A stretch of DNA of 64,000 nucleotides from Rhodoplanes sp. Z2-YC6860. GTDB taxonomy: Bacteria > Pseudomonadota > Alphaproteobacteria > Rhizobiales > Xanthobacteraceae. Shown here piece after piece: positions 7,669 to 15,148 of the stretch (position 1 is its first letter; the number at the start of each line of letters is the position of its first letter). A model generated the notes under the pieces. The model made no database searches. It was not told the origin of the DNA and was given only the letters and a program-made list of their open reading frames with translations. A program made the position numbers and the translations under genes. The stretch covers positions 4,734,029-4,798,028 of the forward strand of contig NZ_CP007440.1 in assembly GCF_001579845.1 (NCBI RefSeq), in the 5' to 3' direction.

Positions 7669-8370
7669 CTACAGGCCCTGCTGTTTCTTCCAGGCCGCGT
7701 AGCGCGCCTTGGCCTCGTCGTTCGGCGGATAAAGTCCCGGCAGCGCCACGCCGCGCTCGACCTCGCTGACCACCCAGGTCTCGTAGCGTTCGTGCTCACA
7801 GCCTTCGGTGGCGACGAAATCGACAAGGGCCTGCGGGATCACCACCGCGCCGTCGTCATCGACCACGATCACGTCGTCCGGAAAGATCGCGACGCCGCCG
7901 CAGGCGATCGGCTCGTTCCAGCCGACGAAAGTCAGCCCATTGACCGAGGCCGGCGCCGCGGTGCCCTGGCAGTAGATCGGCATGTCGGCCTTGAGGCAGC
8001 CGGCCTTGTCGCGGATCACCCCGTCGGTGACGAGTGCCGTCACCTTCCGCCGCGCCATGCGCATCACCAGGATGTCGCCGAAGATGCCCGCGGTGGTGAC
8101 GCCCATCGCGTCGGCGACGGCGATGCAGCCCTCGGGCATGGCTTCGATCGCGGCCCGCGTCGAGATCGGCTTGCCCCAGCTTTCCGGCGTCGCAAGGTCC
8201 TCGCGCACCGGCACGAAGCGCAGCGTGAAAGCTTTGCCGACCAGGCGCTGCCCGCCGGGCACGAGCGGCATCGCGCCCTTGATCCAGCAATGCCGGATGC
8301 CCTTCTTGAGCAGCATGGTGGTGATGGTCGCCGTGGTGACGTGGCGCAGGAGCTCGAAGGCATTGCTCAT
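7669..8370 (-). CDS. RraA-like family protein (aldolase/decarboxylase fold)
   Basis: A 233-residue protein of the RraA/4-hydroxy-4-methyl-2-oxoglutarate aldolase family. It has GIFGDILVMRMARRKV and VTDGVIRDKAG, matching the conserved GD..A..G..G..V.DG..RD core, and a VGWNEPIACGG segment. Family members are either RNase E inhibitors (RraA) or metal-dependent aldolases/oxaloacetate decarboxylases. The extended C-terminus (ERYETWVVSEVERG, ending KKQQGL) resembles the metabolic branch. An upstream-extended reading was rejected because it runs through the VUT gene. It starts 17 bp after the VUT gene ends. Confidence 0.8.
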   Translation of the reverse strand: MSNAFELLRHVTTATITTMLLKKGIRHCWIKGAMPLVPGGQRLVGKAFTLRFVPVREDLATPESWGKPISTRAAIEAMPEGCIAVADAMGVTTAGIFGDILVMRMARRKVTALVTDGVIRDKAGCLKADMPIYCQGTAAPASVNGLTFVGWNEPIACGGVAIFPDDVIVVDDDGAVVIPQALVDFVATEGCEHERYETWVVSEVERGVALPGLYPPNDEAKARYAAWKKQQGL

Positions 8371-8387
8371 CGTGAGGCCTCTTGATT

Positions 8388-8966
8388 CTAGGCAGGCATC
8401 AGGCCGAGCCGCTCGTCGCGGCGGCGCAAAACCATGACGAACGGAATCGACAGCAGCACCATCCATGCCTTGCCGACCACCTGACCGGCGAGGAACTCCA
8501 GCGAGCCGAAGGCGAGCCAAAGAAAGATGATGGAGTCGACCACGAGGCCGACCGCGCTCGAGGCCACCACCGCGCTGACCAGCCCGCGCCGGGCGAGCGG
8601 CGTGTAGACCGCCATGTCGGCGAATTCGGACAGCAGGAACGCCAGCGCCGAAGCCAGCACCAGCGACGGCGGCGAATAGACCGACGACAGCACCGCGCCC
8701 AGCACCACCGCGCTCGCCGAATAGACGACGCCGAGCCGCCGCTGCACCAGATCGCGCAGCACCAGCGCCACGCCGATCATCAAGACACCGGACGGCGCCA
8801 TCAGCGCGACGTCGTGGACCTTCGGAAACACCGGAAGGAGGCACGGGCCGTTGGGCGGACAGACCGTCCCGACGTTGCCGATCATCCAGTTCGCCACCGG
8901 AATGGTGAGGCCGAACGCGATCAGGAAGGCGATGCCCTCGATCCGCCGGCGCTTGTCGTTGCTCAT
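8388..8966 (-). CDS. VUT-family membrane transporter, probable queuosine-precursor transporter
   Basis: A 192-residue, highly hydrophobic protein with about six helices. [16 protein letters not shown] and [12 protein letters not shown] match the VUT (YhhQ-like, PF02592) signature; YhhQ imports queuosine precursors such as preQ0/preQ1. Its ATG overlaps the queC stop (ATGA at 8963-8966), implying translational coupling. Neighbourhood and family agree on a role in 7-deazaguanine uptake. The substrate is inferred from the family and from queC. Confidence 0.82.
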   Translation of the reverse strand: MSNDKRRRIEGIAFLIAFGLTIPVANWMIGNVGTVCPPNGPCLLPVFPKVHDVALMAPSGVLMIGVALVLRDLVQRRLGVVYSASAVVLGAVLSSVYSPPSLVLASALAFLLSEFADMAVYTPLARRGLVSAVVASSAVGLVVDSIIFLWLAFGSLEFLAGQVVGKAWMVLLSIPFVMVLRRRDERLGLMPA

Positions 8967-9673
8967 GTCGTCTCCGCAATAAAACGGGCGTAGCCATCCG
9001 CCCGCAGCCGGCACGCCGGGCATGTGCCGCAGCCAAAACCCCAGTCATGCCGATGATTCCGGTCACCGAGGTAGCAGCTATGGGTCTCCTCTAGGACCAA
9101 ATCAAGCAGCGGCCTGCCGCCGATGGTTTTCGCCATGGCGAAGGTCGCGGCCTTGTCGACCCACATCAACGGCGTATGAACCACGAACGGCCGCTCGGTG
9201 CCGAGCCGGAGCACGGTCTGCATGGCCTTCATGGTCTCGTTGCGGCAGTCCGGATAGCCTGAATAGTCGGTCTCGCACATGCCGGCGACGAGATCGTTGG
9301 CGCCGCGCCGATAGCCGAGCGCCGCCGCAAAGGTCAGGAAGATGATGTTGCGGCCCGGCACGAAGGTGTTCGGCAGGCCGCTGTCGGCCATCTCGATCTG
9401 CATGTCGCGGGTGAGCGCCGTGTCGGAGATCGCGGCGAGCGCATCGAGCTTGACCACGTGGTCGTCGCCGAGCCGCGCGGCCCAATCCGAGTTCAGCGCC
9501 GCGAGCCGTTCGCGGATTCGCGGCCGCACTGCAAGCTCCACCGCATGGCGCTGGCCATAGTCGAAACCGACGGTCTCGACGCGGGCAAAGCGCTCCAGCG
9601 CCCAGGCGAGACACACGGTGGAATCCTGGCCGCCGGAAAACAGCACCAGCGCAGTGGTCGGGCTCATATCCAT
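8963..9673 (-). CDS. queC: 7-cyano-7-deazaguanine synthase QueC
   Basis: A 236-residue enzyme that converts 7-carboxy-7-deazaguanine, ammonia and ATP to preQ0 in queuosine biosynthesis. The PP-loop SGGQDST is at residues 13-19. The zinc site is visible at the C-terminus as HSC, then CGTCPAC after about 14 residues, giving four cysteines. Length fits the family. It heads the leftward operon and overlaps the downstream VUT transporter gene by 4 bp. It diverges from a beta-propeller gene across 72 bp. No other que genes are in the window. Confidence 0.96.
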   Translation of the reverse strand: MDMSPTTALVLFSGGQDSTVCLAWALERFARVETVGFDYGQRHAVELAVRPRIRERLAALNSDWAARLGDDHVVKLDALAAISDTALTRDMQIEMADSGLPNTFVPGRNIIFLTFAAALGYRRGANDLVAGMCETDYSGYPDCRNETMKAMQTVLRLGTERPFVVHTPLMWVDKAATFAMAKTIGGRPLLDLVLEETHSCYLGDRNHRHDWGFGCGTCPACRLRADGYARFIAETT

Positions 9674-9745
9674 GAAGGATGACTACGTTGCTCTTTCGGC
9701 GCGAAGATGCGCTAGAATTTCCGCATATACCGGGAGCAATACGTC

Positions 9746-10672
9746 ATGGCCAAGGCGCGCGGGCTGATCGCGGTCGACAAGATGGGCGGCAAGGTCCTGT
9801 TTCTGGACCCGGAGACCTACGAAACGCAAATCACCATCGACGGCTTTCCCCGCACCGTGCACGAACTGCTGGTGGTGCCGGAAACGAGCCTCGCCTATGT
9901 GCCGATCTTCGGCGACGGCGTTCATGGCCGCAATCCCAACCCGCAGCACTTCCTCTGCATCTTCGACCTGCATCAGCGCGCCCATGTCGGCACCATCGAT
10001 CTGCGGCCCTACATCGCGCCCCATACGCTGAAACTCGGCCCCGACCGGATGATCTACATCACCTGCGAGAACAGCGCCAAGGTGGTGGTGATCGATCCCG
10101 GCACCAACAAGGTGGTCGAAGCCCTGGATTCCGGCTCGACCAACGGCCACCGGCTGATCATCGCGCCGGACGGCTCGCGGCTCTACACGGAGAACGAGGA
10201 GGACGCGACCGTATCGGTGATCGACCTGAAGACGCGGAAGCTCACCGGCAAGATTGCGACCCCTCGCCCGCTCGCCGGCATTGCGATCTCGCCGGACGGC
10301 CGCACCGTGATCGCGGTCGACGACGCCGAGCCGGCGCTATTCCTGATCGACACCGCGAACGAGCGCGTCAGAGACGAAATTCGACTGAAGGCCGTGCCGA
10401 AGGCCGCGCAGATCGCGCGCTACGCGCCGGACTGGAGTCTGCTCGGTGTCACCAGCCTCAACAGCAACACCGTCAGCCTGATCGATCCGTCATTCAAGGA
10501 GCAGACCGCGATCAAAGTCGGCAGCCAGCCGATGGACATGGCGTTCCACGGCGACGAACTGTTCGTGCCGTGCCAGGGCGACGGCTCGGTGCATGTGATC
10601 GACATCCCGAACCGCCGGCATAAGTCGAGTTTCAAGTGCGGCACCGGCTGCGAGTCGATGGCATTCTTCTGA
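9746..10672 (+). CDS. YncE-like beta-propeller protein
   Basis: A 308-residue protein built from repeated blade motifs: VVVIDPGTNKVVEALD, VSVIDLKTRKLTGKI, LFLIDTANERV, VSLIDPSFKEQ and VHVIDIPNRRH. These resemble the YVTN/YncE and lactonase-like seven-bladed propellers. There is no signal peptide, so it should be cytosolic unless the start is further upstream. A cofactor or ligand is not evident. The next gene, a hydratase, starts 3 bp after its stop, so they are probably cotranscribed; it may act on a related lactone or keto-acid substrate. Confidence 0.78.
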   Translation: MAKARGLIAVDKMGGKVLFLDPETYETQITIDGFPRTVHELLVVPETSLAYVPIFGDGVHGRNPNPQHFLCIFDLHQRAHVGTIDLRPYIAPHTLKLGPDRMIYITCENSAKVVVIDPGTNKVVEALDSGSTNGHRLIIAPDGSRLYTENEEDATVSVIDLKTRKLTGKIATPRPLAGIAISPDGRTVIAVDDAEPALFLIDTANERVRDEIRLKAVPKAAQIARYAPDWSLLGVTSLNSNTVSLIDPSFKEQTAIKVGSQPMDMAFHGDELFVPCQGDGSVHVIDIPNRRHKSSFKCGTGCESMAFF

Positions 10673-10675
10673 CGC

Positions 10676-11503
10676 ATGGCAAAGGACCTCACCAGCATCG
10701 CCGACCGGCTGATTGCGGCTTACGACACGGCGACCACTTTGAAGCCGATAACGGCCGACGCTCCGGATTTCAGCGTCGCCGACGGCTACACGGTGCTGGC
10801 CGACATCGAGGCCCGGCGGCGGGCGCAAGGCTGGCACTCCGTCGGCCGCAAGATCGGTTTCACCAACCGCACCATCTGGCCGCGCTACGGCGTGCATCAG
10901 CCGATGTGGGCGCATGTCTGGTCGCATACGGTGCACGTCGCGAAGGACGGTCGCGCTACGCTTGATCTCAACCCGTTTGTGCAGCCACGGATCGAGCCAG
11001 AGGTGGTGTTCAAGCTCAAAGCACCCGTATCGCCCGTCGACGATGCGCTCGCGGTGCTGGCCGCGACCGAATGGATCGCGCCAGGATTCGAGATTGTGCA
11101 GAGCCATTTCCCGGATTGGAAATTCACCGCCGCCGATTGCACCGCGGCGTTCGGGCTGCACGGCGCGCTGGTGGTCGGCGCACCGCTGATGGTGACGGAA
11201 CAGAACCGCACCGCCTTGGCCGCCACGCTGCCGGTTTGCGCCGTGACGCTGTCGCGCGGCGGCACGATGGTCGATCTGGGCGTCGGCGCGAACGTTCTGG
11301 ACAGTCCGGCGCTGGCGCTCACGCATCTGGCGCGGCTGATCGCCGACCAGCCGCAGGCGCCGAAGCTCGCCGCGGGAGAGATCGTCACCACCGGCACCAT
11401 CACGGATGCGTGGCCGGTGGCGCCAGGCGAAACCTGGTCGTCGGATTACAGCGTGCCCGGCCTTCGCGGCCTCGCCCTGCAATTCAGCGAGACCATGCGC
11501 TAA
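10676..11503 (+). CDS. 2-keto-4-pentenoate hydratase family protein
   Basis: A 275-residue protein of the fumarylacetoacetase/2-hydroxypentadienoate hydratase fold: GRKIGFTNR, PRIEPEVVFKL (the metal-binding IEPE-type motif), GFEIVQSHFPDWKF and ATLPVCAVTLSRGG. These enzymes hydrate 2-oxopent-4-enoate or decarboxylate oxalocrotonate in aromatic meta-cleavage pathways. No ring-cleavage dioxygenase is nearby, so the pathway is uncertain. It is cotranscribed with the beta-propeller gene (3-bp gap) and a methyltransferase (28-bp gap). A diverged fragment of a second such gene lies at 12441-12535. Confidence 0.85.
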   Translation: MAKDLTSIADRLIAAYDTATTLKPITADAPDFSVADGYTVLADIEARRRAQGWHSVGRKIGFTNRTIWPRYGVHQPMWAHVWSHTVHVAKDGRATLDLNPFVQPRIEPEVVFKLKAPVSPVDDALAVLAATEWIAPGFEIVQSHFPDWKFTAADCTAAFGLHGALVVGAPLMVTEQNRTALAATLPVCAVTLSRGGTMVDLGVGANVLDSPALALTHLARLIADQPQAPKLAAGEIVTTGTITDAWPVAPGETWSSDYSVPGLRGLALQFSETMR

Positions 11504-11531
11504 CGATCCGGCGCATCGGTAGGACCGCCAC

Positions 11532-12269
11532 ATGGCACAGAATATCTACGACGATCCCACCTTCCTCGCCGGCTACAGCCGGCTTCCCCGCTCGGCCGAA
11601 GGGCTCGCCGGCGCCCCGGAATGGCCGGCGCTCCGGGCTCTCCTCCCCGATATGACGGGGCTTCGCGTGGTCGACCTCGGCTGCGGCTTCGGCTGGTTCT
11701 GCCGCTGGGCGCGAGATGCTGGCGCAACGCATGTGCTCGGCCTCGACGTGTCCGAAAAGATGCTGGCGCGGGCCAAGGCAGAGACGCAGGATGCAGCGAT
11801 CACTTACGAGCGCATGGATCTGGAGGAGCTCAATCTACCCAAGGCCGGCTTCGATCTCGCCTACAGTTCCCTTGCGCTGCATTACATCGAGGACCTCGGC
11901 AGGTTGTTTGCGACCGTCCATCGTGCGCTCGTGCCCGGCGCGCACTTCGTCTTCTCGATCGAGCATCCGATCTACATGGCGACGCGCCGGCCGGGCTGGA
12001 TCACGGACGCGAAAGGCCGCAAAACCTGGCCGGTCGACAGTTACCAGATGGAGGGCCCGCGCCGGACGAACTGGTTTGTCGAGGGTGTCCTCAAGTACCA
12101 TCGCACGCTCGGCACAACGCTCAATCTCCTCATCCGGAACGGATTCGCCATCCGGCATATCGAGGACTTCGGTCCGAGCGAGACCCAGATCGCAGCAGCG
12201 CCGGAGCTCGCCGAGGAGCGCGAGCGCCCGATGTTCCTGCTCGTCGCCGCGGAGCGGGACGCAGGCTGA
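11532..12269 (+). CDS. Class I SAM-dependent methyltransferase
   Basis: A 245-residue protein. SAM motif I VVDLGCGFGWF is near residues 46-56, GLDVSEKML follows at strand 2, YERMDLEEL and FDLAYSSLALHYIEDL cover the later motifs, and FVFSIEHPIYMA lies in the substrate region. It resembles methyltransferase domain 11 proteins annotated for small-molecule methylation. It is the third gene of a rightward cluster after the hydratase. Just downstream, the DNA becomes a patchwork of duplicated fragments. Confidence 0.85.
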   Translation: MAQNIYDDPTFLAGYSRLPRSAEGLAGAPEWPALRALLPDMTGLRVVDLGCGFGWFCRWARDAGATHVLGLDVSEKMLARAKAETQDAAITYERMDLEELNLPKAGFDLAYSSLALHYIEDLGRLFATVHRALVPGAHFVFSIEHPIYMATRRPGWITDAKGRKTWPVDSYQMEGPRRTNWFVEGVLKYHRTLGTTLNLLIRNGFAIRHIEDFGPSETQIAAAPELAEERERPMFLLVAAERDAG

Positions 12270-12274
12270 GCCTC

Positions 12275-12446
12275 GGTCGTTCCACTGCGGCGAGCCGCCC
12301 CATTCGACGATACGGCCGCCGGGATGGGCGAGGCCTGCGATTTCCTTCATCTCGGCCGGCGTCAGCTTGAAATCGAAGATCGCAAAATTCTCCGTCAGCC
12401 GTTCGGAGCGGCTGGTGCGCGGAATGACGATCACCTCGTGCTGGAC
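12275..12446 (-). pseudogene. Duplicated 3' fragment of the aldo/keto reductase gene
   Basis: This stretch repeats the last ~170 bp of the aldo/keto reductase gene at 13764-14597 with only a few mismatches, in the same orientation. It encodes the last ~58 residues (EVIVIPRTSRSERLTENF and onward to EWGGSPQWND), but the stop codon is changed to CGA. It breaks off at CTGGAC (12441-12446), where a hydratase fragment joins. It is a non-functional direct repeat bracketing the MerR-ATPase locus. Confidence 0.8.
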
Positions 12447-12535
12447 AGCCCCGCGCCGGCGCTCACGCATCTCGCGCGGCTGATCTTCGATCTGCCATCA
12501 GCGCCGAAGCTTGCTGCAAGCGAGATCGTCACTTC
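12441..12535 (+). pseudogene. Fragment of a 2-keto-4-pentenoate hydratase gene
   Basis: About 95 bp match positions 11297-11391 of the nearby hydratase gene at roughly 80% identity. It encodes LDSPAPALTHLARLI, then FDLPSAPKLAASEIVT. The divergence suggests it comes from a different hydratase paralogue and not from a fresh copy of the neighbour. It is fused to the aldo/keto reductase fragment at the shared hexamer CTGGAC. No start, and no coding continuation beyond about 12535. Confidence 0.65.
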
Positions 12536-12557
12536 AACTGATGCTCATACCTCCACC

Positions 12558-13325
12558 TCAAGCGACGCCAGGGCGCCAGGCGATGACTCCTTCGGTGCGG
12601 GCTCGCACCTCCGGCAAGGCGAGGCACGTCGCGACGGCCTCGTAGCCGGGAGCGCCGGGATAAGGGGCGACACGGGTCGGCGGACTATGATTGGCGGGAC
12701 AAAGGATAATCGCCTCATCCGAGCCAACGGCGGACAAGTCTAGAATCACGGATGATCGCGTCAGCAAAAAGATCGGGCGGCCGTCGGCCCGTTGGCGCAG
12801 GTGGGCGCTCAGAGCTTCCTGGGTGGCATGGTCCAGTCCTTGTTCCGCCATGTCGACGATCAAGGTCGCAGGCCCCTCGGTTTCCAAACCGACGATCAAG
12901 GCGACAAGGGCATCCGACACGCAGGCCCCTTCATCCACCAGCCAGCTCAGGATCTGATCGACCCGCGATTTGAGTGCCGGATCGGCGTCGGTGCGTGCCC
13001 GGGCTGCCATTCCGCCCTCAGCCAGCCGATCCAAACCGAGGAACGCGGCGTTGGGCATAATTTCAGCCAGACGCAGAGCCAATCTGGTTTTGCCACTGCC
13101 CAAGGGACCAACGATATAATTAAGCGACCGAATATCGGTGAGCTCGAATTGTTCGCCGCCCCACGGCCAGGGCAGATCAAAAGAGACTTTGAGCTCCGGG
13201 GTTGGCTTCAACAGACGCGCCAGTTCTCCGGAGGCCGGTGCCTGGCCACGGACGAGGCCGGCCCGAATGCCGCGGACCTTGTCGACCGTGCCGACAAGCT
13301 CGCGAATTCGGCCTTCGAGTGCCGC
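12558..13325 (-). pseudogene. ATPase moiety of an interrupted MerR-ATPase fusion gene
   Basis: In frame with the MerR gene above it and separated only by one TAG (13326-13328). The frame continues as AALEGRIRELVGTVDKVRG, then a P-loop ATPase: GPLGSGKTRLALRLAE (Walker A), ATLIVDMAEQGLD (Walker B-like) and IFLLTRSSVILDL. From a TTG at 13211 a 217-residue ATPase could still be made, but no ribosome site is evident. Restoring a sense codon at the TAG gives one protein of 343 residues. The fusion looks like a MerR-family regulator with an ABC/AAA-like sensor domain; function unknown. Confidence 0.7.
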
Positions 13326-13589
13326 CTAGTGCGCAGCCAGGGCAGGCTCCAAGCCCTCGGGTTCACCGCCCTGCACGCGCGCAATCTGCGCGAGGCTCAA
13401 GCCGAGCTTGCGCAGCGCCACGATCTCGGCGGCCCGGGTCATTTGCTCAGGCCCGTAGGCCCGCCATCCAGCTGCAGTGCGAACCGGAGCAATCAAGCCG
13501 CGCTCTTCGTAAAGCCGGAGGGCTTTGGTGGATACGCCCAACCGCCTCGCTGCTTCGGACGGATTCAGAACCCGGTTGGAAGACATCAC
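13326..13589 (-). CDS. MerR-family regulator, N-terminal part, truncated by an amber codon
   Basis: An 87-residue frame (GTG at 13589 or ATG at 13586) with a complete MerR winged HTH: NPSEAARRLGVSTKALRLYEERGL and WRAYGPEQMTRAAEIVALRKLGLSLAQIARV. It stops at TAG just where a MerR dimerisation helix should start. The same frame continues for 255 codons as an ATPase. A CAG-to-TAG change is the simplest explanation. The short form might bind DNA poorly, since the coiled-coil is lost. The promoter upstream is a model MerR operator, so the intact gene was probably autoregulated. Confidence 0.75.
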   Translation of the reverse strand: MMSSNRVLNPSEAARRLGVSTKALRLYEERGLIAPVRTAAGWRAYGPEQMTRAAEIVALRKLGLSLAQIARVQGGEPEGLEPALAAH

Positions 13590-13620
13590 GACTCGCTCCG
13601 TCGCTCGCTGCTCATCCCCT

Positions 13621-13651
13621 CTTATCGAGGCTGCCCCAGGGGACAGGTCAA
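13621..13651 (-). promoter_or_regulatory. MerR-type promoter with 19-bp spacer
   Basis: On the minus strand, TTGACC (13651-13646) and GATAAG (13626-13621) act as -35 and -10 hexamers with a 19-bp spacer holding the dyad CTGTCCCCTGGGGCAG. An overlong spacer with a central dyad is the hallmark of MerR-activated promoters. It lies about 32 bp before the merR-type start. Confidence 0.72.
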
Positions 13652-13763
13652 CAGTTCCCTACTTTTTTGAAGTGGCACTTCGCGGACGCCTTGCGAAGCT
13701 CAACTTGTCTCTGTTGCGGCTTACCGCAGAACTCGGCTGAATGCTTCGGGAAATATAAGCCGC

Positions 13764-14597
13764 TCAGTCGTCCCACTCGGGCGAGCCGCCCCATTCGACG
13801 ATACGGCCGCCGGGATGGGCGAGGCCTGCGATCTCCTTCATCTCGGCCGGCGTCAGCTTGAAATCGAAGATCGCGAAATTCTCCGTCAGCCGTTCGGAGC
13901 GGCTGGTGCGCGGAATGACGATCACCTCGTGCTGGACGAGATAGCGCAGGCAGACCTGCACGGCGGTCTTGCCGTGGGCCTTGCCGATCCGGGCGAGCAC
14001 CGCGTCGCCCTTCACGCGGCCGCGGGCGATCGGGCTGTAAGCGGTGACCGACAGCCCATGCTTGCGGCTCGCCGCGATGGGCTTCCCCTGGTCGAGATAC
14101 GGGTGGCATTCGATCTGGTTGTTGACGAGAGGTTCGGTGGCGTAGCCGACAGCCTCCTCGATCAGCGCCACGGTGAAATTCGAGACGCCGATGTGCCGCG
14201 CCACGCCCTCGCGTTTCATCTTGCAGAGCGCGCCGATGGTCTCCTTCAGCGGAATGCTGGGATTGGGCCAGTGGATCAGCAGCAGATCGACGCTGGGCAA
14301 TTTCAGCTTCCTGATGCTGTCGCGCGCCGAACGCTCGAAGTCGCGGGCGCGCAGATCGCTCGACCAGACCTTGGTGGTGATGAAAACTTCGTCGCGCGGC
14401 ACGCCCGAGGCGCGAAGCCCCTCGCCGACCGCCTCCTCGTTGCCGTACATCGCCGCGGTGTCGATATGGCGATAGCCGAGCTTCAGCGCCTCCTCGACCA
14501 TCTTCGCGCAGGTCTTGCCGCGCAGGTCCCAGGTGCCGAGCCCGATCAACGGAATGCGGGCGCCATGGGATTCAACAATGGCAGTCATTACGGCCAT
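13764..14597 (-). CDS. Aldo/keto reductase
   Basis: A 277-residue AKR with the full active-site set: GYRHIDTAAMYGNEEAVG (catalytic Asp and Tyr), VFITTKVWSSDL (Lys), VDLLLIHWPNP (His) and VIPRTSRSERLTENF for NADPH binding. It reduces aldehydes or ketones, with 2,5-diketo-gluconate reductase-like enzymes as the closest type. An ATG at 14588 (MTAIVES) is an alternative start. Its last ~170 bp are duplicated at 12275-12446. The gene follows a helix-turn-helix gene on the same strand but is separated from it by a terminator. Confidence 0.92.
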   Translation of the reverse strand: MAVMTAIVESHGARIPLIGLGTWDLRGKTCAKMVEEALKLGYRHIDTAAMYGNEEAVGEGLRASGVPRDEVFITTKVWSSDLRARDFERSARDSIRKLKLPSVDLLLIHWPNPSIPLKETIGALCKMKREGVARHIGVSNFTVALIEEAVGYATEPLVNNQIECHPYLDQGKPIAASRKHGLSVTAYSPIARGRVKGDAVLARIGKAHGKTAVQVCLRYLVQHEVIVIPRTSRSERLTENFAIFDFKLTPAEMKEIAGLAHPGGRIVEWGGSPEWDD

Positions 14598-14628
14598 CCT
14601 CTCGAACGGAGCCGTAAAATGACGAAAA

Positions 14629-14650
14629 GCCGGGTTGCTGCCAACCCGGC
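14629..14650 (-). terminator. Rho-independent terminator of the HTH gene
   Basis: An 8-bp stem, GCCGGGTT / AACCCGGC, with a 6-nt loop. On the minus strand it is followed by TTTTCGTCATTTT. It lies 30 bp after the stop of the gene at 14680-15075. Confidence 0.8.
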
Positions 14651-14679
14651 TTCAATCTGTTTTCACGGCTGCTGAGCGT

Positions 14680-15075
14680 TCAGCTCAGCTTGCGGCCCAG
14701 CACCTGGAAGGCGACCTCGGGTGCCTCGTCGAGCAGCTTGAGCAACGCGCGCGCGGGTCCGCGCGGCTGGCGCTTGCCCTGCTCCCAGTTGCGCACGGTC
14801 TCGATCGGCACGCCGATACGCGAAGCGAATTCGGCCTGCGTCAGCCGCGTCTGCGAGCGCACGCGCCGCGCATAGCCGGCGTCGACCTGCGGCGGCCGGT
14901 CCGGCGCAATCGATGGCGCCAGAATGCGATTGTCGGCTTCGGCCGGCGGCACCTTCAGCGCGGCCTCGCTGCCGTCAGCAAGGATCTCGACAAGACGTCC
15001 GTCGGCCTTCAGTCGCACCCGCATGAGCGCCTCCTGCATTTCCTGCAGCGAGAGGTGGACTGATTTGGTTAACAT
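14680..15075 (-). CDS. XRE-type helix-turn-helix protein
   Basis: A 131-residue protein. The first half (QEMQEALMRVRLKADGRLVEILADG) resembles DUF4160/HigA-associated sequence, and the second half is a HTH: RSQTRLTQAEFASRIGVPIETVRNWEQGKRQP. This fits HigA/XRE antitoxin-like regulators. No toxin gene of the HigB type is adjacent on either side, so it is either an orphan or a stand-alone regulator. The start at 15075 was taken as the first ATG; the gene ends with its own terminator hairpin. Confidence 0.78.
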   Translation of the reverse strand: MLTKSVHLSLQEMQEALMRVRLKADGRLVEILADGSEAALKVPPAEADNRILAPSIAPDRPPQVDAGYARRVRSQTRLTQAEFASRIGVPIETVRNWEQGKRQPRGPARALLKLLDEAPEVAFQVLGRKLS

Positions 15076-15148
15076 GAATTAAACGCGCAGCCTCAGAACG
15101 ATCATTCAGCGAATGAGTCGGCCATAGAACCGCAGGCCATTGGCCGAA

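Noticed and set aside
12324-12743. 139-codon plus-strand frame across the fragment junction
   Set aside because: Only a short part (12441-12535) is real hydratase coding; the rest is antisense to the reductase fragment and the ATPase.
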